From positions 14,198,001 to 14,262,000 of the forward strand of contig CM055612.1 in assembly GCA_029379385.1 (NCBI GenBank): 64,000 bases of DNA. The letters run 5' to 3'. Source of the DNA: Quillaja saponaria. Its lineage: Eukaryota > Streptophyta > Magnoliopsida > Fabales > Quillajaceae. The notes below the pieces were generated by a model. The model saw only the letters and a list, made by a program, of their open reading frames with translations, made no database searches and had not been told where the DNA came from. The first letter of the stretch is position 1. The number at the start of each line of letters is the position of its first letter. Positions 56,165 to 64,000 of the stretch are shown here, in pieces. Position numbers and translations under genes: made by a program.

Positions 56165-56825
56165 TAGCCGACCAGTATATATCTTCATGTGATGTTCTTG
56201 TGGGTGATGATAATTATTTGGCAAACTTAATCATACTGAATATGTTAGAGTATGATGTGATTCTAGGCATGGGTTGGTTGTCTAATCATCATGCCTTGAT
56301 AGATTGTCGCAATAAAAGTGTTAAGTTTAGTATTCCTGCCAAGTTAACTTTTATTTTTCAAGAGGATCGGAGTGAAGTTTCTTGTAGTCTAATTTCAGCT
56401 ATTCAGGCGAGACAGCTTATTAGAAAGAAGCATCAGGCCTATTTAGCTTTTGTCAGGGATACTCAGTTAGAGTGTCCTCCTTTAGATCGTATTCCGGTGG
56501 TGAGGGAGTTTTCTGATGTATTTCCTGAAGAGCTTCCTAGGCTTCCTCCCGATTAGGAGATTGAGTTCGGCATTGAATTATTACCTGGTACTCAGTCAAT
56601 TTCTATTTCCCCTTATCGGATGGCTCCTAGTGAGTTAAGGGAGCTTAAAGTGTAATTGCAAGACTTACTAGATAAGAGATTCATTCGTCCTAATTCATCT
56701 CCTTAGGATGCTCCGGTTTTATTTGTTAAAAAGAAGAATGACTCATTTTGACTATGTATTGATTACCAGGCAGTTGAATAAGGTCACAATTAAAAACAAG
56801 TATCTTCTTCCCAAGATTTCTTGAC
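56165..56825 (+). pseudogene. Tekay-like protease-RT fragment, second copy
   Basis: The 118-codon open piece at 56,200-56,556 carries 'MLEYDVILGMGWLSNHHALI' and 'REFSDVFPEELPRLPPD', the protease C-terminus and RT linker. After a stop it continues with '[14 protein letters not shown]' and 'RFIRPNSSP'. It is closely similar to 10,380-11,030 of the full element but less degraded. It has no gag, LTR or RT palm. A source copy from a related family or a partial gene-conversion tract are both possible. Confidence 0.85.
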
Positions 56826-57837
56826 TTTCTTGTTTCCTTTTAAGGACGTATAAGTATCTTTTCTATATGTACATAAAAAATAAAAAAATAATAAAAATAT
56901 TCGAAAATCATTTTATTTGTAACAATGGAGCCGTATATGTAATACTGCTACATGTGACATATAATTTTCATGATACAAAACTTTTACTACTACCATTACT
57001 GGTATGTGATGCTAATTTATTTAGAGCATTACTGTACTTTCCTTCTTTATTGCAGGTTGGTCATCTATCTATATAGATTTAACTTACAATATATTTAAAA
57101 TTCTCGCCTAAACGAGTGATTTACAAAAGCCGACAATAGATTTTATTAACTACTGGTTAGTTTAGAATAACTTAATGCATCTAGTAGATCTTTTTAGGAA
57201 ACCCCATTGACTATAAATAGAACCTATACTAGTTCATATAATATTTGGTTGTTCACGAACTAGCGTTATAAACCCTTTTTAAAAAAATAAATAAATTAAA
57301 AAAAATTGATATTAGCAATATAATTTATTTAACTATAAAACCAAATGAATGAAATGTTAAATAAATTTTTACTCATTTTCACTAGGTTTATTATTTACTG
57401 TTTTTATTTCCCAATTGTCTTTTCAATTAAGAAAAATGAAGAGAATACCAAGTATATCATCGAAATTCTGGTATTATATTAGAAAGGATGTCACTTCATT
57501 TGTCACTAAAATTATTTGAATTAAAAATCAATATCTAAGTCAACTTTTCCAATATTATCATACTAGATTGTAACACTATGTTAATAAATAACCGATACTA
57601 CTTGAAGAATTTTCTCTCTAGATATTATTACTGTAACAGGTATTACCAAAATTGATTTAATTGTTATAAACAGAATTAAATAAAAATATTAGAACTTAAC
57701 CAAAAGCCTTGAATAAAGAAGTTCTATGTATCTCAGGCTTAACTTTTTATCAGATATCAAAACATACTCAACCCAATAAGTTTCAAATTTTAAACTCATT
57801 TTATCAAAAATAAATAAATTAAGAATTTACTCGAGAC
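56826..57837. other. AT-rich interval, no gene seen
   Basis: There is no supported coding region or repeat structure. Confidence 0.35.
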
Positions 57838-58405
57838 TTGAATTTAAATGGCAAAGGCAAAGGTTCACGGCAGCTTTCATCCTCCAAAAATTCCAACAAT
57901 CACCAAAAGAAAATTGTAGAAAGAAGAAGTAATGGACAGTCTTTCACCAAGAAAAACGACAAGCAAAAGAAAGGAAAGGATAAAAAGAAAGCTTAATAAA
58001 ATAATGAGGAAAAATCACGTGCCACAAGTGTTTCTTAGATATTTATATAATCATATATATATACAATTTTCATTTTGTAATTGTAGCATATTTATTAATC
58101 CCTCAATTGACACACTATGAATTAAACTCTACTTACTTCAATTTACCTCCTAATCGCAATATTTACGTTAGCGTTCATTCATTTAAATATATATATATTT
58201 TTAGTTGGTATTTACCTAATGACACTGGTTACGTACAACATCTTAATATGCATGTCGGCTTTAGGTTATTACAGACACGGCCAAGGATGAAACCAAAAGA
58301 AAAGCTCAGTCGGTGTAGATAAGGGGAAAAGAAAAGACAAAGATAACATAGTATAATAATATCTACTTATGGTCTAGCTTTGTTCTTCAATTTGGTGGTG
58401 GAGAA
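57838..58405. repeat. Segmental duplication, copy 2 (truncated LTR plus flank)
   Basis: This matches 54,391-54,965 in the same orientation. It contains the last ~440 bp of the minus-strand LTR (5' end) and its outside flank, so an LTR fragment was copied together with neighbouring DNA. The caulimovirid copy starts about 220 bp further right. Confidence 0.9.
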
Positions 58406-58627
58406 TCAATTTCCATAAAAAAATTATATATGTACGTATATACATATTGTTTCATGTTTCAATGTTTCATGTTTCAAGTTTTAATTAATCAATAATACAA
58501 TATAACAAAATTAGTTCCTAATCACATGTGTGTGTATATATAGATATATATATATATATTATATTTTATTTTATTATTATTGTTTTCACCCATGAATAAT
58601 GTTTACACCACTTACTTTATAATTTGT
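58406..58627. other. Short AT-rich flank of the viral copy
   Basis: The interval contains a (TA)n run and no gene. Confidence 0.4.
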
Positions 58628-58980
58628 GCAGAAAACTACACAAATACTCCATGCTGCGGATGGAAATCGTCTAATTATAAACTACAAATTGTCTAAATGT
58701 TTTCCTTTACCCTTTGTTCTAGTCAAAGGCTTAGCCCAGGGAGTGATTCTAGGAAACCATTTTCTACACATGTTATTCCCTATTTCTAAGATAGACGAAT
58801 CAGGGGTAGAAACTACTGTAAAGGGTAGACAAATTAAATTTGAATTTGTAGAAGAACCCCAAATGCATGAAATCAATCTTATGAAAGATACAATTAAAAG
58901 AAAAAAAAATTTCTTATGACTCTAAAGGAAGAGGTCGAATATAAGAGGATTGAGCAATAATTAAAATCTCCTAAGCTTCA
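58628..58980 (+). pseudogene. Caulimovirid protease C-terminal fragment (plus copy)
   Basis: The open piece 58,626-58,919 has 'ILHAADGNRLIINYKLSK', 'LVKGLAQGVILGNHFLHMLF' and a Lys-rich linker, corresponding to 41,350-41,007 of the minus copy. The D-S-G active-site part lies left of the integration edge and is missing. Relative to the minus copy, a few residues ('AAVCNNKV' segment) are also deleted. Confidence 0.75.
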
Positions 58981-59089
58981 AGATGAAATTAATAAATTTC
59001 AACATAAAATTGAACAAACTATATGTGCTGAAATTCCTAATGCCTTTTGGAATATAAAACAACATATAATAGAATTGCCTTATGAACCC

Positions 59090-60058
59090 GATTTCTTAGA
59101 AAAACAAATACCTACTAAGGCGACCAATAGCCATGGGTCCTAGGAACTTAGAAATTTGTAAAGCATAAATTAAAGAGTTACTAAAAAAGGGATTAATTAG
59201 AAAAAGCTACAGTCTCTGGAGTTGCCCAACATTTTATGTAGAAAATGCAGCTGACTTAGAAAGAGGAGTCCCGCGGTTAGTAATTAATTACAAACCTTTG
59301 AACAAACCTTAAGATGGATTAGGTATCCAATCCCTAATAAAAAGGATTTGTTAAACAGACTCTATGATGCCAAGATATTTTCCAAATTTGATATGAAATT
59401 AGGATATTGGCAAATTCAAATAGCTGAACAGGATAGGTACAAAACTGCCTTTACAGTTCCTTTTGGGCATTATGAATGGAATGTTATGCCATTTGGATTA
59501 AAAAATGCCCCATATGAATTTCAAAATATTATGAATGACATCTTTAATTCTTATCATGAATTCATAATTGTTTATATTGATGATGTTTTAGTATTTTCTC
59601 ATTCTGTTGAAAAACATTTTAAACATCTCAATATATTCTTGAATGTTTTCATGAAGGCAGGATTAGCAGTTTTTGCAAAAAAGGTAAAAGTATTTCAAAC
59701 TACTATTCATTTTTTGGGACACAATATTCATAAAGGTTCTATTATACCTATTGATAGAGCCATACAATTTGCTGATAAGTTTCCTAATGAAATAAAGGAA
59801 AAACAACAATTGCAGAGATTATTAGGAAGTCTAAATTATGTAGGTGAATTTTACAAAGGCTTAGCCCTAGATTGTAAATTATTATTTGCACGATTAAAAA
59901 AGAATCCTCCAGAATGGAATAATGATTTTACAGAAGCAGTTAAGAGGATAAAACAAAGAGTTAAAGAACTCCCGTGCCTCTGTATTCCTCATCTAGATGC
60001 ATTTAAAATAGTTGAAACAGATGCTTCTGAAATAGAATATGGAGGAATACTTAAATAA
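59090..60058 (+). pseudogene. Caulimovirid reverse transcriptase, largely intact core
   Basis: A 236-codon open frame (59,348-60,058) covers fingers, palm and thumb. Motifs seen: 'FSKFDMKLGYWQIQI', 'YKTAFTVPFGHYEWN', 'MPFGLKNAPYEFQ', the catalytic Y-I-D-D at 59,573-59,584, 'VKVFQTTIHFLGH' and 'LLGSLNYVGEFYKGL'. It ends in the RNase H start ('VETDAS'). It is the best-preserved gene in the window. The polyprotein reading frame upstream (58,920-59,340) carries frameshifts and stops, so this is a domain inside a broken polyprotein, not a viable gene. Distinction from gypsy RT rests on the motif style and the absence of any integrase downstream. Confidence 0.85.
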
Positions 60059-60396
60059 AAAATTGTTAATAAAGAGCAATTGGTTAGATTTACTTCAAGG
60101 AACTTGGAAAGATGCACAGTAAAATTATTCTGCTATAAAGAAGCAAATATTATCTATAGTAATGTGCATCGCTAAGTTTGAATCTGACCTATTAAATAAA
60201 AAATTCTTACTAAGAATAGATTGCAAGTCTGCTAAGGATATCCTTCTTAAAGATGTTTAAAATATAGCATCTAAACAAATATTTGCTAGATGGCAGGAAA
60301 TCTTTTCTGTTTTTGAATTTGATATAGAATTTATTAAAGGAGAATCTAATTCTTTGCCTGACTTCTTAACTAGAGAATTTTTGCAGGGATCTTAAA
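60059..60396 (+). pseudogene. Caulimovirid RNase H (plus copy)
   Basis: This directly continues RT. The first Asp lies in 'VETDASEIEYGGIL'. After a stop and frame changes, 'LLRIDCKSAKDILLKDV' and 'SNSLPDFLTREF' end the domain at about 60,390. There is no integrase, consistent with Caulimoviridae. Confidence 0.8.
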
Positions 60397-60408
60397 GAAA
60401 AAGGCGTT

Positions 60409-61516
60409 ATGACCCCTCAAACAAATACTCCTGCAAAAAGAAATTTCCCCACTCTTAATCCTGAGGAGACTGATAAAGATTTCCTAAGTATTCAAGGCTT
60501 ATGAGTTAGCCTTTCCTTGTAATACCAAGGATTTCAAATATCCATATATTCCACTATCTTATAAAAAGATAGCACCAATTGAGAAAAAGTATGCTAATTT
60601 AGCACCATATGAGATAGCCCCTTTCTATCTCAATAATCATCTCCCCCTTGAATTGGAACCTAGGAATATTTTATTCTATTTAAATATTCTTGTGGACACA
60701 GAATCAATTTCTCACAAACCCTGGATTAGAGCAGGGTCAGAATGGGCTTATTCAAAAATCATCATTTATAAAGTGATGAAGCCAAAGAATGGGATATGGA
60801 TTTATACCGCTAAAAACAAATCAGAGATAGAATAATATTTTCTCGGCTATATACTTATTTTGATTATATGGCTGCATGGGAAAACTTGCTTTTATCTGAA
60901 AACAAAGCAAAAAAGCATAGCTAGTTTCTAAGGTTCACCCTCAATGAAGAACCTTCTCCCACTACTTTTCCTCTGAGGTTTAAAACATTGTACTTTTCTT
61001 AGGGATTATTTCCTATATCCCTACCAAAATATGTTCATCTTTACTGGTTAAGGTCCTGTGAGAATAATAATTCTCTGGATCCTTAAGACAAAATTATTAT
61101 GTTTACAGCTTATTATCAGCTCCCATGGATTGTTAAATGGGAATATATTGTAAAAGAATGCTCGTCTTCTGCCTTTGGGATTAATCAATCAGTCCCCTAG
61201 TTAATTCGTAGAACTCAAATTAAATGGTGGGATAACTTCTCTAATTTCGAAGATAACCTTAATAATTTTCAAAAGCTAGGGATCTTAAGATCTAAAGCTT
61301 CTTCTCATAAACCTTACATAAATGAAAATAAAAAGGTTCTTGATATGGTGAAAGGCTTATTAGCCTCCTCTTCTAATGATGTTCAAAAGGAGGTCCTAAA
61401 AATCGTTGAAGATAACAGTTCTGAGATGAGTCAAGACGACCCAGCCTATTTCCAGGAGTCACAAAGACCCTTTTGACGAAGGAGTAGAAGATTTTTTGGA
61501 TGAAGAATCTCATCAA
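60409..61516 (+). pseudogene. Caulimovirid ORF2, unknown function (plus copy)
   Basis: An ATG at 60,409 lies just after the RNase H end in another frame and begins 'MTPQTNTPAKRNFPTLNPEE'. Later pieces include 'YKKIAPIEKKYANLAPYEIA' and 'ESISHKPWIRAGSEWAYSKI' (60,653-60,835). The acidic C-terminal tail with 'EESHQ' ends near 61,516. The minus copy has the same protein at 40,362-39,236. No known domain, signal peptide or membrane segment is evident. The ORF follows the polyprotein and precedes the promoter region, as described for florendoviruses. Stops and frameshifts occur after about 25 codons and again near 60,835. Confidence 0.7.
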
Positions 61517-62186
61517 TAATTTTCTTTTCATAAAGCTAAAGTTTACTTTCCAAAAAGGACAAGGAATCTACTTTTCATAAAGCAAAAGTCATCTTTTATA
61601 AAAGAAAAGAAAGCTTTCGGTGGCTTGAAGACAAAATTCTTAAAAAGAAAAGGATTTACTTTATAAAAGTAAATATTTTCTTTCTATCTGGCAGTCTGAC
61701 TCCAATCCATATAGGACACGTGCCCAGACAGAAAGATAAACCTTATCTCAAGGAATCTGCTTTTATTAGCCTTATATCTTAGGCAATTATTCTAGGATTA
61801 TTATTTAAGGGCCTTTGCCCTCTATAGCTATGTAAGTATTGGAAGTTCCTAGAATATCAGAAGTTTGAAAAAATAACACCTTTGAGTGTTTAGAGTGTTT
61901 TGTAGAATACGAGTTAAAATCTCAAGTTTGTAATAGTGTGTATCTGTTGTACTTGTAGCTGCTATTGCTGTTGTTAGATAGTACCTGAGATCGTGTTATG
62001 TGCTTGTTCCTTGTACCTGTAATAAAGAATATGTTTTTATTAATGTAAGTTTTCTTCTACTCTTCATTTATATATTTCTATGATTAATCTGGGCTGCTGA
62101 ATCATATTACAGTTGTTTACATATGCTCTGTGTATTTTGTTTCTTGTCTGTGTGATTTCTTATTTGTGTACGCTAGCTTCCCCTTA
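61517..62186 (+). promoter_or_regulatory. Viral intergenic region with TATA-like box and poly(A) signal
   Basis: TATTTAAGG at 61,802-61,810 and AATAAA at 62,021-62,026 are 219 bp apart. The primer site follows at 62,187. This is the typical promoter, R region and poly(A) order for pregenomic RNA. The downstream half (62,040-62,185) is pyrimidine-rich. Confidence 0.65.
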
Positions 62187-63000
62187 TGGTATCAGAGCTA
62201 GAACCAGAAGAATTAACAGAGTTTGAAAATCTTCTTAAAATACTAGCCATTTGTTCTTCTAAATTAATAGAAGAACATAAAAAGAAATTTAAATATCTTC
62301 ATATAGGAATGGTTCAAGTGGCGTTAAAACCCTTAACTAAATTTGGATTAAATACTTCTGCTCTTATATGTGTTAGAGACACGAGACACAATAAGTTTTT
62401 AGACTCCTTATTAGGGTGTATAGAATCAAGTCTTTATGATGGTCCTATCTTCTTTAGCTGTTATTCTAATTTTTCAATATCCTTAACTGATTAAAATAAA
62501 ATGAATGCATTCAGTCTCATGGTTTTGACATGTTGCCAGGATCTGAAAATAGTAGTCCTAATATATAGAATTTATTACAAGGTAATGAACACTATGGCTC
62601 CAAATGCTAAGATTGAGTCTAAAAGAGGTGAAACCACACTTTTCATAGCTAATCCAGCTAAGACCAATATGGTGGTACCAAAGACAATCACTTAGGATCA
62701 GGTAAATCTTCTAGAAACTTGAAAAATTAACCAATGAATTCCTCCTAAGAAAATAGAGTCTAGAGACCTAGAATCAGTAATTGAATATACTGATGGAGAT
62801 GTAAAGATAAAATTCTCTGCAAACAGAAAGATTAAAATTAATCTAGGAGAGTCTTCTAGAAAGAGGTCTACATCTTCAATTCCTACCACTGAAATTGAAA
62901 GAAGACAAGTAATTAAGGGAATAATAAAATCCAAAGATCAGGTTAGTCACCCTCAATACCAAGTAAAAACACCTTCAGAGTTAGGGTTAAAATCACCCTC
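62186..63000 (+). pseudogene. Caulimovirid movement protein relic
   Basis: The movement protein would enlarge plasmodesmata for cell-to-cell spread. The frame opens in the primer site, is open to 62,492, and continues in the same frame to about 63,230 with stops at 62,492, 62,694 and nearby. The 30K-type core is recognisable: 'MVQVALKPLTKFGLNTSALI', 'LDSLLGCIESSLYDGPIFF', then 'IYRIYYKVMNT' and 'TTLFIANPAKTNMVVP'. The Ser/Lys-rich 'EYTDGDVKIKFS' segment follows. The start within the primer site suggests that the normal leader and N-terminus were lost by a deletion. The family assignment is by resemblance only. Confidence 0.7.
62187..62198 (+). other. tRNA-iMet primer binding site, copy 1
   Basis: 'TGGTATCAGAGC' matches the initiator-Met tRNA site exactly over 12 bases. 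It overlaps the ATG (62,186-62,188) of the movement-protein frame. Confidence 0.85.
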
Positions 63001-63721
63001 AAAAGATAATTCACCAATACTCTTTGAAATGGGATACAACGTGTGTATGTTATCCTCTACAGAGTCGTTACGTCCATTTACCATTAAACATAAATGGTTT
63101 TATACAACTTTTAGTGAAAAAGAAAGAGATTACTGGATCTCTATGCATAAGCAGTACATGGAAAAATTTCATAAAAAGCCAGCATTCTTTAAGTGGCTTG
63201 AAAGAGCCTTTAGGTTCCATAAGAAAGACTGACCTAATTTTGAGGATCCTAAGTTCGTTAATGTTTTAGAAACTGCTAATCAAAACTTTTTCACCAAGGA
63301 GGGAAAGAATATAGCAATTGTTCATCCCCCAGAGTCAACACTTTCAGTTAAAAAAATCTAAAGGTGAAATAATAGCTAATCCTTATTCAGCTATACCAAA
63401 AGAAGCATTCACATCAAGTGCCTTGGTTGAAATATCGAACTAGAATAATTACACAAATTTATTTCTTCAATCCTTAGGAAAATAGTCCTAAAGGATAGAA
63501 AATTTTCTTATTCAGGAAAAGTTGTCCCAACAAATAATTCCTCATACTTCAGGATCTTCTAGTAAAAAGTCTACTAAGATAGATCCAATCATGATGAAGC
63601 CTCCACCAGAAGTCAATCTGAAATTCAGAAAAGAATCCAAAATTAATGATAAAAACTTTGTGGATGAATTGGTCAACAGGTTACAGAACCTGAACATATC
63701 TGAAAAGAAAAGTGTCAACAT
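63001..63721 (+). pseudogene. Caulimovirid MP-to-coat-protein linker and coat-protein N-terminal part
   Basis: In the same frame as the movement protein, 'FTIKHKWFYTTFSEKERDYW' and 'KPAFFKWLERAFRF' (63,077-63,226) resemble the N-terminal part of the structural region of petuvirus/florendovirus polyproteins. A frameshift after 63,232 moves to a frame readable at 63,522-63,735 ('SGSSSKKSTKIDPIMMKPPP', 'VDELVNRLQNLNI'). The frame then runs into intergenic sequence at 63,722-63,734. The coat-protein core and zinc knuckle are absent from this unit. Confidence 0.6.
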
Positions 63722-63794
63722 GCTAAATCATATTGCAGCTGTTTACATATGCTTTCTGTATTTTGTTTCTTGTCTGTGCACTAGCTTCCCTTAA
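63722..63794 (+). promoter_or_regulatory. Truncated second intergenic region
   Basis: After a shared 'gct(a/g)aatcatatt' word, the sequence 'acatatgctttctgtatttt' to 'ctagcttcccttaa' repeats 62,110-62,186. The TATA and poly(A) parts are missing here. Confidence 0.8.
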
Positions 63795-63807
63795 TGGTAT
63801 CAGAGCC
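63795..63807 (+). other. tRNA-iMet primer binding site, copy 2
   Basis: 'TGGTATCAGAGCC' matches over 13 bases. It is followed by a real leader (63,808-64,000) that contains the 'gataacccgtgtagtc' word shared with 38,595-38,660. Confidence 0.85.
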
Positions 63808-64000
63808 AGTAACCTTAAAGGTTGGTAGAGTGTGATAATAGTCTTAAACTATCTGTTCATTAATCTTCAAAGTCAATGAGTTAAACCCAAGAAACGAAGT
63901 TGAGGCATCTGATAACCCGTGTAGTCCGTTGAGGGTTGAGTAAGTCCTTTGACAATTTGCCTCTTTGACTCGAAAAAAAATGACTGGTATTTTAAGAAGA
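63808..64000 (+). other. Viral leader downstream of primer site 2
   Basis: About 180 bp without a long frame end at a possible polyprotein ATG near 63,980 in an A-rich stretch ('aaaaaaaatgactgg'). The window ends there, so the following gene cannot be seen. Confidence 0.45.

Larger units (their letters stand above)
58628..64000 (+). mobile_element. Endogenous caulimovirid copy, plus strand
   Basis: The order is protease C-terminus, RT, RNase H, ORF2, intergenic promoter/poly(A), primer site, movement protein, coat-protein N-terminal part, a second shortened intergenic region, a second primer site and leader, running off the window end. The start (58,628) cuts into the protease after its active site. 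This order crosses the circular-genome origin once, as expected for a concatemer or a circular template, with rearrangement at 62,187 and 63,722. RT is the best-preserved gene. The copy is defective overall. Confidence 0.85.

Noticed and set aside
62187..62198. tRNA-Met-like words as tRNA genes
   Set aside because: Only the 3'-end complement is present, with no cloverleaf; these are primer binding sites.
58628..64000. Viral copy as an ordinary Ty3/gypsy element
   Set aside because: No integrase follows RNase H, a movement-protein-like frame is present, and the intergenic region plus primer site replaces LTRs.
1..64000. CRISPR array, operons or bacterial features
   Set aside because: The sequence is plant nuclear DNA; no regularly spaced repeats or polycistronic gene clusters are seen.

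Overview
This window is AT-rich nuclear DNA from a plant, most likely a eudicot and possibly woody. The evidence is layered Ty3/gypsy retrotransposons, a plant L1-type LINE, plant-mobile-domain remnants, a CACTA-like end, a class XII LRR receptor-kinase relic, and integrated caulimovirid (plant pararetrovirus) DNA. I cannot name the species. I found no intact cellular gene, no tRNA or rRNA gene and no CRISPR array. Almost every coding stretch is broken by stops and frameshifts.

Layout. 0-5.8 kb: a 'putative plant transposon protein' relic, a ~1.1 kb inverted repeat, and a minus-strand gag/PBS/LTR end of an Athila/Tat-like gypsy element. 6,088-16,120: a complete but dead Tekay/Del-like chromovirus with both LTRs, PBS, gag, PR, RT, RNase H, integrase, chromodomain region and PPT, flanked by a near-matching 5-bp target duplication. 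16-21 kb: LTR-type debris. 21.1-27.8 kb: a three-level nest, in which an L1-like LINE is split by a terminal-inverted-repeat element that itself holds a ~3.7 kb LTR. 27.8-31.3 kb: a Tat-like remnant with an antisense reading frame, then a CACTA-like end. 33.2-35.9 kb: the LRR receptor-kinase pseudogene.

36.4-42.4 kb and 58.6-64.0 kb hold the most unusual material, fragments of an endogenous caulimovirid with florendovirus/petuvirus-like organisation. They include movement protein, coat-protein region with zinc knuckle, aspartic protease, RT, RNase H without integrase, a separate downstream frame of unknown function (ORF2), and an intergenic promoter/poly(A) region followed by a tRNA-iMet primer site. 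One block is a scrambled two-strand mosaic between ~354-bp direct repeats. One copy has lost the RT core at a 4-bp microhomology. One carries two primer sites 1.6 kb apart.

42.4-58.6 kb is mostly non-coding. It has a plant-mobile-domain relic, further gypsy pol pieces, a 2.7 kb minus-strand solo-type LTR and a ~575-bp segmental duplication.

The parts do not form a pathway. The window reads as a transposon and viral graveyard with one decayed immune-type receptor gene. All family assignments come from reading motifs and translations by eye; no database search was run.
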